12,676 nucleotides of DNA from Thermoplasmata archaeon (lineage in GTDB: Archaea; Thermoplasmatota; Thermoplasmata; Thermoplasmatales; Thermoplasmataceae). The stretch is from positions 1 through 12,676 of the forward strand of contig JAJZZQ010000076.1 of NCBI GenBank assembly GCA_021797525.1, written 5' to 3'. Shown piece after piece: positions 1-7,497 of this stretch; the stretch's first letter is position 1, and every line of letters begins with the position of its first letter. The position numbers and the translations under genes were made by a program. A model generated the notes under the pieces. The model had not been told where the DNA came from. It saw nothing but the letters and a program-made list of their open reading frames with translations, and ran no database searches.

Positions 1-179
1 TTTGGGAGACCCTTTGGGGAATAGTCATACCTCTGGTCTTCGGTGTAACCATACTGGTAACGAAGGCCTACACAGAGGGAATGATAATAATGATATTTGT
101 TGGTGTTGTTTACTTCCTTGGATCCGTAGTCTTCACAAGGTACAGGCCACTTAAATTCCGCGGAGAGGGAGCACCATAA
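1..179 (+). CDS. C-terminal end of a membrane permease, probably APC-type (partial)
   Basis: The window opens inside a reading frame (codons from base 3) that runs 58 codons to a TAA at 177-179. The translated tail has two hydrophobic stretches separated by a short polar turn (KAYTEG). The first is rich in I, L, V and F, and the second reads like IIMIFVGVVYFLGSVVF. A basic, non-hydrophobic tail follows (TRYRPLKFRGEGAP). This is the pattern of the last two transmembrane helices and cytoplasmic tail of a polytopic transporter. It is reminiscent of amino-acid/polyamine (APC) permeases, which are abundant in Thermoplasmatales, but the fragment is too short to identify family or substrate. It lies on the same strand as the ThDP enzyme, with a T-rich stretch and 167 bases between, so it is probably a separate unit. 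Confidence 0.6.
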   Translation, partial: WETLWGIVIPLVFGVTILVTKAYTEGMIIMIFVGVVYFLGSVVFTRYRPLKFRGEGAP

Positions 180-198
180 ATAAAATAGTTCACCAAAA

Positions 199-215
199 TT
201 TTTTATTATTTTTTT
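199..215 (+). terminator. T-rich archaeal-type terminator
   Basis: Two runs of T separated by ATTA begin 20 bases after the stop of the permease fragment. No strong hairpin precedes them, which fits archaeal oligo-T termination. The rest of the gap up to 346 is AT-rich with TATA-like elements (TTTAAATAC at 254-262 and CATATTTTT at 312-320), either of which could drive the next gene. Confidence 0.45.
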
Positions 216-346
216 AAACTCTTACAATTAATCCTATTTTTAAATGCATAGGCTTGTTTAAATACAAAGTGTAGTTCGGGTGAATGGGTTCCTTTATAAC
301 ACATTAGAGGTCATATTTTTCTTCAGCATTGAATTAAGATACACAT

Positions 347-2149
347 ATGACAGAAAATATTGGTAATGAAGAAAAATCTGGTGGCGAGGTAATATCAGAA
401 TACCTCAAAAAACAGGAGACTGAATTTTTATTTACATTGACTGGGCATACAATTCTTGGTCTGTACGATGCAATTTATGATACACCTATAAATCTGATAT
501 CAGTAAGGCACGAGCAGATAGCTGCTCATATGGGAGATGGGTATTTCAGGACAAGCCATAAACCAGGCGTAGTAGCAACACACGTCGGTCCTGGGCTATT
601 GAACGCTGCAACTGGAGTGGCTACAGCCGCATTTGACTCTAGTGCAATGGTGGTAATATCTGGAGATGCCCCTTCACTGTATGAAGGAGCTGGACCTCAT
701 CAGGAAATGAATATGATTACTGATATGGCTCAATACCTCTCCTATTTGCCATTTTCAAAGAGAGTCTGGAAGGTATCACATATAGAGAATATTGAGAGAA
801 TTTTGGCACGTGCTTTTTCAATGGCGACCTCTGGGAGACCTGGGCCTGTGCTTGTAGATGTTCCCATGCAGATATTCAATCAGAAAACCAAATACCATAA
901 TTTATTCAGGGAAATATATCGCCTTAACCGAAATAGAATCACGCCTACAGAAGATAAGATAGATAGTGCGATCAGCCTGATCCTGAACAGCGAAAAACCT
1001 CTCATTCTAGTAGGAGGAGGAGCAAGGATATCAGAGGCGGAACAGAGTTTACTTAATTTTACTGAAATACTCAACGCACCTGTTGTCTCCACTCTGAACG
1101 GAAAAGGAGTATTTTCGGAATTACATCCTAATTCCCTGGGATATCTGGGAGGTTGGGGTAATCCATCAGCAAATAAAGCTACAATTCAATCTGACCTGAT
1201 AATAGCGCTTGGAACGAGATTTGGAGAAGTGAACTCAAGCTCATGGGTCAATGGATACAGTTTCGATTTCAATAAATCAAAGCTTCTGAGGATAGACATA
1301 GATGAAAGTGAATCAGCAAAAAATTACCCAGAGGATCTGTTCATCATTGGTGATATAAAGGCTACACTTGATTTGATAATCAAGAAACTTGCAAACAGAA
1401 TAAGGAAAGGTCAAATAGCCGGGAAAACGTGGTTTGAAAAACACAAAACAGACCTCAACGAATATTTTGACAATTTTATGCGCATCAAGTCGGAAACTCC
1501 TTTTATCAGGCCTGATTTTATTATTAAGACCCTTCAGGAATATGTTAACACTGATTACTCCACATGTCTTGTAACTGATGTTGGATGGAGCAAGAATGGA
1601 ATAGCCCAGTATCTGAAACTAAATAAACCGAAAAATTTTATCACACCAGGCGGCCTTGCGACCATGGGATTCTCGCCGCCAGCTTCCCTTGGTGCCAAAC
1701 TTGGTGATGATACACTGAACGTTATATGTGTAGTAGGTGATGGTGGACTTACCTCGACAATTTCCTCCCTATTTACGGCAAAACAGTACAATATTGATGT
1801 TACGTTCCTGGTAATGAATAATTACAGTTTCGGGACCATTCAGGGACTCCAGAGAGGTTACTTCGACAAGAGATTCACGGGAACAGCCTTCTTTGATAAA
1901 AAACATGAAATGTATAATCCTGACTTTGTGGGCCTTGCTAGATCCACTGGAATTAAGGGAGCAAAGGTAGAGAAACCTTCTGAACTCCTCCCTACCTTAA
2001 AGGAATTCATAAATGATGGTGAACCTGGTCTCATAGAGGTACCAACCGAACTTCAGCCTGATGTTCCGATCACCGGTTACTGGTCTATAACTGACCTTTA
2101 CAAAGGAAAACTTGCCTATATGTTCGATAATAAGGGGAATGCGATATGA
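347..2149 (+). CDS. Thiamine-diphosphate-dependent 2-oxoacid decarboxylase or carboligase (acetolactate-synthase-like)
   Basis: A 600-residue ThDP enzyme of the acetolactate synthase/benzoylformate decarboxylase superfamily. The N-terminal PYR domain carries the cofactor-activating glutamate in RHEQIAAHMGDGY (Glu56) and the glycine-rich THVGPGLLNAATG. A middle domain follows at about 200-350 (LVGGGA, ALGTRFGE). The C-terminal PP domain has the ThDP/Mg motif starting GDGG at 464-467 and ending NN at 491-492. The usual acetolactate synthase segment GTDAFQE is replaced by GAGPHQE (114-120), and no small regulatory subunit lies nearby, so branched-chain biosynthesis is not the safest call. An in-frame TAA at 335-337 leaves ATG 347 as the only ATG/GTG/TTG start; no clear ribosome site precedes it. 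The last codon overlaps the aldehyde dehydrogenase start as ATGA, suggesting that this enzyme makes an aldehyde which the next one oxidises. The family is certain; the substrate is unknown. Confidence 0.9.
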   Translation: MTENIGNEEKSGGEVISEYLKKQETEFLFTLTGHTILGLYDAIYDTPINLISVRHEQIAAHMGDGYFRTSHKPGVVATHVGPGLLNAATGVATAAFDSSAMVVISGDAPSLYEGAGPHQEMNMITDMAQYLSYLPFSKRVWKVSHIENIERILARAFSMATSGRPGPVLVDVPMQIFNQKTKYHNLFREIYRLNRNRITPTEDKIDSAISLILNSEKPLILVGGGARISEAEQSLLNFTEILNAPVVSTLNGKGVFSELHPNSLGYLGGWGNPSANKATIQSDLIIALGTRFGEVNSSSWVNGYSFDFNKSKLLRIDIDESESAKNYPEDLFIIGDIKATLDLIIKKLANRIRKGQIAGKTWFEKHKTDLNEYFDNFMRIKSETPFIRPDFIIKTLQEYVNTDYSTCLVTDVGWSKNGIAQYLKLNKPKNFITPGGLATMGFSPPASLGAKLGDDTLNVICVVGDGGLTSTISSLFTAKQYNIDVTFLVMNNYSFGTIQGLQRGYFDKRFTGTAFFDKKHEMYNPDFVGLARSTGIKGAKVEKPSELLPTLKEFINDGEPGLIEVPTELQPDVPITGYWSITDLYKGKLAYMFDNKGNAI

Positions 2150-3606
2150 AGGAGATTATGCCTTTAATAAATGGTAAATCTGAAAGAACGAAAAATAAAT
2201 TCGCAACCTTAAATCCTGCCACCTTGGAACCCATTGCAGATGTTTTCATGGCAGATGACCAACAGATCAAGGACTCGGTTAACTCGGCGAATGTTGCTTT
2301 TGAAGAATGGAGCAAGCTAAATATTACAAAGAGGGCTGAGTACCTAAAAAGGGTTGCCGATCTTATTGACGGTGAGAGGAAAGAGATAGCAGTTCTAATT
2401 ACACAGGAACAGGGTAAACCATACAAGGAGTCTTACAACGAGGTGAATAATGCTTACAAGGTTTTGTACTATTATTATGGGGAGGCCAGGAGGACTACCT
2501 CAACAGTGGTACAAAGTGAGCAGGATACCATATTTTCGGCGACTGTAAGAAGACCTCTGGGCATAGTATTTGTTGTAACTCCATTCAACTCACCTTTTTC
2601 GATACCATTCTGGAACATAGCACCAGCACTACTTCACGGAAATACCGTCATATTCAAACCCTCCTCAGTCACTGCTGCTGTAGGGGGAAAGATATCAGAG
2701 CTGTTCCAGAAGGCAGGATTGCCATCTGGGGTTTTAAATACCTTGCACGGAGAAGCTAGTAGGATATCTGAAATTATACTGAATGACGAGAGGTGCAAAT
2801 TTCTGGCATTTACTGGTGGTAGCGAGGTTGGAAATAGGCTTTCTGAGATAAATGGAAAGTTCAGAAGAAGGCAGATTCTTGAACTTGGAGGAAAGGATCC
2901 GGCAATTGTGCTGTCTGATGCTGATATTGAACTTGCAGTGTCTAGTCTGTTATTTGCATCATTCAGTAATGCTGGTCAACGTTGTACAGCTGGTTCCAGA
3001 ATACTTGTGGAACGCTCCGTTTATGATGTATTCTGTGAAAAATTCATAAATAGAGCGAGGAATATAAAAGTAGGTAATGGTATGGAAAAAGAAACAATGA
3101 TGGGGCCGGTCGCTTCTCTCAAACAGTACAGAACAGTATCCTCATATATAACAGATGGGCATGAGAGGGGAATTGACCTCAAACTTGGCAAGAGGGAATA
3201 CCCCACTAATCCTGACAAAGGGTACTTTATAGAACCAACTGTATTCAGTGACGTGGACAGAAAGGATCCCCTTTCTCAGGAGGAGATCTTTGGGCCTGTG
3301 GTGAGTCTTATACCTGTTGATGATCTTAATGATGCCATAGAAGTTGCTAACTGCACAGAATACGGACTTGTGTCTGCTATATATACAAAGGATCTGCAGG
3401 CAGCTTTCCGTTCAATAGATCAGATCGATGCAGGTGTAACCTTCGTAAATCAGGGACCTACGGGGATAGAATATTCTCTTCCATATCTGGGTACGAGAAA
3501 ATCAGGTTTCGGAGAGGAGCTTGGTCTAACCTCCATAAACAATTATACAAAGACCAAATCAATTTATATTGATTATTCATATTCAAGAAGATCATTCTTC
3601 TGGTAA
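2146..3606 (+). CDS. NAD(P)-dependent aldehyde dehydrogenase (hydrolytic type)
   Basis: A 486-residue protein of normal length for the ALDH superfamily. Key residues are present in order: oxyanion Asn148 (TPFNSPF), cofactor Lys171 (FKPSS), the Rossmann turn FTGGSEVG (222-229), general-base Glu246 (LELGGKDP), nucleophile Cys280 (GQRCTAGSR) and EEIFGPV (379-385). Glu246 argues for oxidation of a free aldehyde to its acid rather than a CoA-acylating methylmalonate-semialdehyde dehydrogenase, in which this residue is normally lost. The sequence resembles the succinate-semialdehyde/lactaldehyde/glyceraldehyde dehydrogenase branch; the substrate cannot be read. The first ATG overlaps the upstream stop (ATGA), with AAGGGG about eight bases upstream. 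A second ATG at 2158 (MPLING) is an alternative, but AAGGAG lies only three bases before it. The stop is seven bases from that of the convergent dehydrogenase gene. Confidence 0.93.
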   Translation: MKEIMPLINGKSERTKNKFATLNPATLEPIADVFMADDQQIKDSVNSANVAFEEWSKLNITKRAEYLKRVADLIDGERKEIAVLITQEQGKPYKESYNEVNNAYKVLYYYYGEARRTTSTVVQSEQDTIFSATVRRPLGIVFVVTPFNSPFSIPFWNIAPALLHGNTVIFKPSSVTAAVGGKISELFQKAGLPSGVLNTLHGEASRISEIILNDERCKFLAFTGGSEVGNRLSEINGKFRRRQILELGGKDPAIVLSDADIELAVSSLLFASFSNAGQRCTAGSRILVERSVYDVFCEKFINRARNIKVGNGMEKETMMGPVASLKQYRTVSSYITDGHERGIDLKLGKREYPTNPDKGYFIEPTVFSDVDRKDPLSQEEIFGPVVSLIPVDDLNDAIEVANCTEYGLVSAIYTKDLQAAFRSIDQIDAGVTFVNQGPTGIEYSLPYLGTRKSGFGEELGLTSINNYTKTKSIYIDYSYSRRSFFW

Positions 3607-3613
3607 AAACTTC

Positions 3614-4630
3614 TCATAATTTAATCAATATTTTTAAAATGTCATTTCTCTTCATTGCAGGAATGAGCCATTTGTCTAGATCTTTGATTGACCCTTCATA
3701 ATCCATAAGTACATCAAATCGTGAGAAGTTTTTGGTCATTATTTCTGCGGAGCTGATGAAATCTGCCTTATCGTAAATAATTGAACCATTGAGACTGAGT
3801 TCCTTTCTTATGATCACTGATTGAGATACACTATATTCGTATTCATCTAATCCAGTTATGATGACCTGTGAACCTGAAACGTGGGATTTAGCCATTTTGA
3901 GCCATACATCTACGGTTGCTGACCGGCCAACTGTATCGAGCAGATTCAGAGGTGGGGACGCGTGAATCTCCTTTGTTTGCTCAATGTCTCCGATATTAAT
4001 AACCCTGAATCCCTTTGACTTTAGAAGGGAAACCTTTTCGGGGGAAGATTCCAGAATAATTGGTTCCGTGAAATTTAATATATCTGCAAGAATGTACGCT
4101 ATAGTTCCAGTGCTACCGCCGCCAATGATAATTAGCTGCTTGGATCTGTCTTCAAACTTGGCGAGTGCTCTGCGCATTACAGCAACTGGCTCAATAAGTG
4201 CTGCATAACGCAATTCAAGCGAGTTATCTATCTTCAGTAGAAATTTAGATGGGAGATCAAAGACTTCGCTAAGTCCACCATTGGAATTAACGCCGATTGA
4301 TATTTTATTCCTGCAGGTGTTTACATGGCCAGCTTTACAATCAGGACATTCTCCACAGAAATAATTTGGAAACACTACAACCTTGTCTCCTTTTCTAACC
4401 GATTTTCCTTGCATGTCCGAACCTTCTCCGTCAAGAACAAACCCAGATATTTCATGACCAAGTGAGATTGCTTCCTTTACCTTTCCTCTTCCACCAAAAA
4501 CAATGTTCTTATCTGATCCGCATACGCCAATGAATTCAGGTTTGATCCTCACATAATCTTTCTCAATTTTTCCAGGTTCAAAAGTGACCTGTCTGAATCC
4601 GTTCAAATCATCAAAAAGTATTTTCCACAT
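3614..4630 (-). CDS. Zinc-dependent medium-chain alcohol/polyol dehydrogenase
   Basis: A 338-residue MDR-family dehydrogenase. Catalytic-zinc ligands are visible as Cys37 (GVCGSD) and His59-Glu60 (GHE), with Glu147 (ALIEP) a likely fourth ligand as in sugar dehydrogenases. The structural-zinc set Cys92, 95, 98 and 106 lies in FCGECPDC...TC. The nucleotide-binding turn is IIGGGSTG (168-175), and ILESS near 192-196 ends the second strand, where an acidic residue often favours NAD. The layout resembles the glucose/threonine/sorbitol dehydrogenase group more than short-alcohol dehydrogenases. It is the last gene of a three-gene minus-strand operon, 16 bases after the dehydratase, with an AGGTGA ribosome site (4638-4643) six bases before its ATG. 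By context the substrate may be a hydroxylated acid or cyclitol linked to the dehydratase; that is inference only. Confidence 0.88.
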   Translation of the reverse strand: MWKILFDDLNGFRQVTFEPGKIEKDYVRIKPEFIGVCGSDKNIVFGGRGKVKEAISLGHEISGFVLDGEGSDMQGKSVRKGDKVVVFPNYFCGECPDCKAGHVNTCRNKISIGVNSNGGLSEVFDLPSKFLLKIDNSLELRYAALIEPVAVMRRALAKFEDRSKQLIIIGGGSTGTIAYILADILNFTEPIILESSPEKVSLLKSKGFRVINIGDIEQTKEIHASPPLNLLDTVGRSATVDVWLKMAKSHVSGSQVIITGLDEYEYSVSQSVIIRKELSLNGSIIYDKADFISSAEIMTKNFSRFDVLMDYEGSIKDLDKWLIPAMKRNDILKILIKL

Positions 4631-4646
4631 TACAATTCACCTGTAT

Positions 4647-5417
4647 TTAAAAGTAAAGGGACTGGACCATTTCCCTCATTCTGTTATATGGTACCTGCCC
4701 TGAGGCTGATGAACCTACAAGATCAGCATAAACAAGATCTGAACCAAGAGAGACTGCGGCAACCCTTGTAATTCTTCCAAGTCTGCCCATGCCCATGATT
4801 GCCATTGGTTTCCTAAGAGATTTTCTGACCGAATATGTTGCCTCCAGCAGAGATAAAATATCGGCAGTTTCATTTATATAAGTAGCTATCTTCAGCATAT
4901 CAGCACCCGATTTTGCCTCATCCCCAGCAATTTTTTCAAGTGTTCCTATGTCTGGAGTACCATTGAAATCATGATGTGAAACTATTACGCCTATGTTTCT
5001 GGAGTGAGCGTTTTCAATCAGCTCTTTAGATCTCAACTCGTTCTCCATTATGGTTGAAAGTTCTATATCAATAAAAGCTGGGTCGAATGAGATTGACCTT
5101 TCTAGATAATTCATACGTGCCTCAGATGACAATTTTACCTGACCACCTTCGATAGGAGATCTCATGGTAAAAACAAAGGGTATTCCTAATTGTTTCAGAA
5201 ATCCCATACATTCATCCGGATTGAATCCGTATGATAAAAGAAAATCTGACCTGATCTCAACCAGATTCAAATCAGCCTTCCTTTCTGCAAGGATATTCTT
5301 GGTATTAACTGAGAAATCCAGAATAGGGACACAAATAACAGGGTCCTTCCCCAAGGCAATGAATTTATTTTTGAATTCTTGGGAAAGAGTTTCCCTAGCA
5401 ATCCTTCTTTCATTCAT
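4647..5417 (-). CDS. aroD: Type I 3-dehydroquinate dehydratase
   Basis: A 256-residue class I (Schiff-base) dehydroquinase converting 3-dehydroquinate to 3-dehydroshikimate. Family marks are ICVPI (28-32), the substrate-binding VEIRSD (53-58), TMRSPIEGG (84-92), the catalytic histidine in VSHHDF (His149), the Schiff-base lysine in DMLKIA (Lys176), the arginine-bearing MGRLGRITR (210-218) and the closing loop SASGQ. The His-Lys spacing of 27 equals that of the Escherichia coli enzyme (His143, Lys170). A roughly 25-residue N-terminal extension precedes the first strand. It starts 13 bases after the cupin stop with only a weak ribosome site (GTGG). The oddity is context: no other shikimate-pathway gene is nearby. 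It may be the cell's only copy, displaced from the pathway cluster, or a catabolic enzyme for quinate or shikimate. The activity is confident, the role is not. Confidence 0.92.
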   Translation of the reverse strand: MNERRIARETLSQEFKNKFIALGKDPVICVPILDFSVNTKNILAERKADLNLVEIRSDFLLSYGFNPDECMGFLKQLGIPFVFTMRSPIEGGQVKLSSEARMNYLERSISFDPAFIDIELSTIMENELRSKELIENAHSRNIGVIVSHHDFNGTPDIGTLEKIAGDEAKSGADMLKIATYINETADILSLLEATYSVRKSLRKPMAIMGMGRLGRITRVAAVSLGSDLVYADLVGSSASGQVPYNRMREMVQSLYF

Positions 5418-5430
5418 CTATTCCACTGAA

Positions 5431-5802
5431 TCAGTCCTTTGGCAATTCTCCAGGTGGTGTATATGTCCATAATAGGATCATTGTGTCTCTGCCAGTATTA
5501 TAGTGCCTATGCATTACTCCCTTAGGTATGAACATATACTGCATGCTTTTGAAAGGTAGCGTCTCGTTATCACTTTCCACCACTCCACTGCCCTGAATGA
5601 TGAAATCAATCTCCTCAGAATTGGGATGATTATGAAGAGAGGATGATTCACCCGGCTCAAAATATGTGATTCCGCTTACAAAGTACTCTGAGTTGCATTG
5701 GTCCCTGTCTATTGTCCGAAAAACCTTTCTCACCATACCCTTCTCGTCTCCCAGCCATATTTGCTTTCCGTCTTCGAACGGATCTAATACTCTCACTTTC
5801 AT
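5431..5802 (-). CDS. Small single-domain cupin protein
   Basis: A 123-residue protein built around one cupin barrel. Motif 1 is LHNHPNSEEIDFIIQGSG, giving metal ligands His57, His59 and Glu63 or Glu64. Motif 2 is FIPKGVMHRHYN, with Pro93, Gly95 and His98 as the third histidine and Asn102. A GITYFEPGESS strand precedes motif 1. Small cupins of this kind can be metal-dependent isomerases, dioxygenases or non-catalytic sugar/acid binders; sequence alone does not choose. It is the first gene of the minus-strand operon with the dehydratase and zinc dehydrogenase, and a TATA-like box is correctly placed for a leaderless transcript. The context suggests it handles the same substrate family, for example an epimerisation or a ring-cleaving step. 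I do not recognise a specific named family. Confidence 0.85.
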   Translation of the reverse strand: MKVRVLDPFEDGKQIWLGDEKGMVRKVFRTIDRDQCNSEYFVSGITYFEPGESSSLHNHPNSEEIDFIIQGSGVVESDNETLPFKSMQYMFIPKGVMHRHYNTGRDTMILLWTYTPPGELPKD

Positions 5803-5822
5803 GTATTGTACATTTTTCCCGC

Positions 5823-5832
5823 TTTATTAAAT
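5823..5832 (-). promoter_or_regulatory. TATA-like promoter of the cupin operon
   Basis: On the minus strand the element reads TTTAATAAAG and is centred about 25 bases upstream of the cupin ATG. That is the spacing expected if transcription starts at or next to the start codon, as for many leaderless Thermoplasmatales messages. It would serve all three genes down to 3614. Confidence 0.55.
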
Positions 5833-6010
5833 AGTCCCTCTATAGTGTTAGAATATACTCTTAATTATACCGAAATCTTACTTTGAATATGACAGTGAGC
5901 CGAGCGGTGCTTAGACATAGGAATACTCACAGCTTTGCGGTGAAACAGAGAACCTATAATTTTCGATATTTACATTCATCTGAATTTTATCTCTTCTTTA
6001 CTGACGTCCT

Positions 6011-6020
6011 TAAAGCTTTT
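6011..6020 (+). promoter_or_regulatory. TATA-like element before the 37-codon ORF
   Basis: The sequence TAAAGCTTTT lies 24-33 bases upstream of the ATG at 6044, the position expected of a TATA box for a leaderless message. It is the main reason to take the small ORF seriously. Confidence 0.35.
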
Positions 6021-6043
6021 AGTGAATTGCAGGTTGTATCAAT

Positions 6044-6157
6044 ATGAAAATTGCCAATTTTGAGCCATTTCCAACAATAAATATTAAAAGAGTTCGGATG
6101 TCAAAACGTACGTTGCTGATGTATGCAAATATAATGAAGTTTGAGACAAGGAAATAA
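6044..6157 (+). CDS. Possible small protein or decayed gene start, 37 codons
   Basis: An ATG at 6044 opens 37 codons ending in TAA at 6155-6157. The peptide begins MKIANFEPFPTINIKR and is basic. The opening is faintly like the first beta strand of enolase-superfamily dehydratases, so it could be the remnant of a lost sugar-acid or hydroxy-acid dehydratase gene, but that likeness is too short to rely on. No continuation of such a protein is obvious downstream. It could equally be a chance ORF. Its support is the placement of a TATA-like element and the otherwise unexplained gap. Confidence 0.25.
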   Translation: MKIANFEPFPTINIKRVRMSKRTLLMYANIMKFETRK

Positions 6158-6251
6158 AAGGGATGTTAGAATGTTTTTATGGAGAATTTATATGTTTTGC
6201 ATTAGCTTCAGAGAGATGAGTTCTTTAGAATTGTTACACCAAAATCATAGC

Positions 6252-6260
6252 GGAAGGGGG
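6252..6260 (+). promoter_or_regulatory. Strong ribosome binding site that fixes a TTG start
   Basis: GGAAGGGGG ends eight bases before TTG 6269. An in-frame TAG at 6248-6250 leaves no ATG or GTG upstream, so this purine-rich site supports TTG as the start of the CoA-transferase. Its message therefore has a leader, unlike several neighbours. Confidence 0.6.
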
Positions 6261-6268
6261 TCATAAAG

Positions 6269-7396
6269 TTGGTACTAGTTCTTGAACTGGGGCACATAGT
6301 TGCTGGACCGTCTGCAGGGCTCATACTGTCTGATTTGGGTTACGATGTCGTGAAGATTGAGAAACCAGGTGAAGGGGATGTTTCGAGAAGGCTTACAAAT
6401 CAAAGCTCAGGTTCATTTCCATATTACAACCGAAATAAACGAAGCATAGCGATTAACTTAAAGGATGAAAGGGGGAAGGATATTTTAGGGAAGTTATCAA
6501 TGAAGGCAGATATTATCATAGATAACCTGAGTTACGGCACATTGGATAGGTTAGGTTTTTCCTATAGTGAACTCTCTAAAAATAATCCCGGGCTCATTTA
6601 TCTTTCTCTCAAAGGATATGGGAAAGGACAGTACGAGAAGAGAAAGTCGCTTGATTATCCAATTGAAGTTCACAGTGGACTTGCATATATGACCGGCTTA
6701 ACTGGCAGACCCATGAGAGTTGGTGCTTCACTTGTAGATATGGGTGCTGCAATGTTCGGAGTTATTGGTATATTGAATGCCCTAATGGAAAGGGAAAAGA
6801 CTGGCATGGGAAAATATATCGATGTTGGTCTCTTTGAAACTGCCATGTTTTTCATGGGTCAACACATTTCCACTTATCAGATACTGAATAAACCTCTGAA
6901 ACCTATAAATGAGGAAGGTTTTGCTTGGGGAATATATGATTTCTTTGAAACCAAGGACGGAGGGAAAATTTTCATTGCCGTCACTACAGATATGCAATGG
7001 AAGGAATTCAGCAAAGCTCTCGTACCAGAACTTAAAGATGACCCATCTCTCGACAGAAATGAAGGTCGTTACTCAAAAAGGAATACTTTAATTCCAATAC
7101 TGGAAGAAAAGATAATGACCATTGACTCACAAGAACTTTTCAAAACTTTAGACCGGATCAATGTAAGCTATGCTACCCTCCATCGCCCTTGGGAACTTCT
7201 TGAAGATCCTCACGCAAGGCCAAAGATGTTTACAGAAAGATACAAAGGTAAGGATATCACGGTACCCGCAACACCCTTAGGTGGAAGATACATTAGGGAC
7301 CCACCTGAACTTGGTGAAAATGATGAAGAAATATTGAAGTTCTTAGGATTCTCAGAAAATGAGATAGATGTCCTGAAAAGAGACAAAATCATCTGA
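6269..7396 (+). CDS. CaiB/BaiF-family (class III) CoA-transferase
   Basis: A 375-residue class III CoA-transferase, close to the family's usual length. It opens with the diagnostic VLELGHIVAGPSAG and continues LSDLGYDVVKIEKPGEGD and NRNKRSIAINLK (55-64). The catalytic aspartate is Asp157 in VGASLVDMGAAMFG, corresponding to Asp169 of formyl-CoA transferase. It is followed by ALMEREKTGMGKYIDVGLFE. The enzyme moves CoA from a donor such as succinyl-CoA or acetyl-CoA to a carboxylic acid through an aspartyl-CoA anhydride. The acceptor cannot be read. It starts at TTG 6269, decided by the ribosome site and an upstream stop. It lies 101 bases before, and on the same strand as, a DRE-TIM condensing enzyme that would use or make acyl-CoA, so the two probably act in one route even though the second gene has its own promoter. 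Confidence 0.9.
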   Translation: MVLVLELGHIVAGPSAGLILSDLGYDVVKIEKPGEGDVSRRLTNQSSGSFPYYNRNKRSIAINLKDERGKDILGKLSMKADIIIDNLSYGTLDRLGFSYSELSKNNPGLIYLSLKGYGKGQYEKRKSLDYPIEVHSGLAYMTGLTGRPMRVGASLVDMGAAMFGVIGILNALMEREKTGMGKYIDVGLFETAMFFMGQHISTYQILNKPLKPINEEGFAWGIYDFFETKDGGKIFIAVTTDMQWKEFSKALVPELKDDPSLDRNEGRYSKRNTLIPILEEKIMTIDSQELFKTLDRINVSYATLHRPWELLEDPHARPKMFTERYKGKDITVPATPLGGRYIRDPPELGENDEEILKFLGFSENEIDVLKRDKII

Positions 7397-7469
7397 GGAA
7401 AAATAGTTAGATACTTAAAATAATTCTGCGCTCAATCAGCATTTAACATATAACCGGTTTGATAGCAAA

Positions 7470-7477
7470 TTATAATA
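7470..7477 (+). promoter_or_regulatory. TATA box of the DRE-TIM enzyme gene
   Basis: TTATAATA is centred about 25 bases before the ATG at 7498, fitting a leaderless message. It implies that this gene can be transcribed separately from the CoA-transferase upstream. Confidence 0.6.
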
Positions 7478-7497
7478 TGTTTTGACTATCCATTTCT

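Larger units (their letters stand above)
5803..6268. other. Divergent intergenic region
   Basis: These 466 bases separate the leftward cupin operon from the rightward CoA-transferase. They contain the cupin promoter, a possible small leaderless ORF (6044-6157), a TTTATATG element at about 6187-6194 that could promote the CoA-transferase, and its ribosome site. A short stretch around 5889-5955 is visibly richer in G and C than its surroundings but folds into nothing I can name. No RNA gene is evident. Confidence 0.5.

Noticed and set aside
2146..3606. Annotation as methylmalonate-semialdehyde dehydrogenase, with the ThDP protein as IolD, making an inositol-degradation pair
   Set aside because: The general-base Glu246 is present, unlike in CoA-acylating MMSDH, and no other inositol gene is in the window.
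5889..5960. A GC-richer patch containing CCGAGCGGT, reminiscent of the D-arm of tRNA-Leu or tRNA-Ser
   Set aside because: No T-arm GTTCGAATC-like sequence, no matching acceptor stem and no plausible anticodon stem could be found, so I do not call a tRNA. C/D-box motifs are also not convincing.
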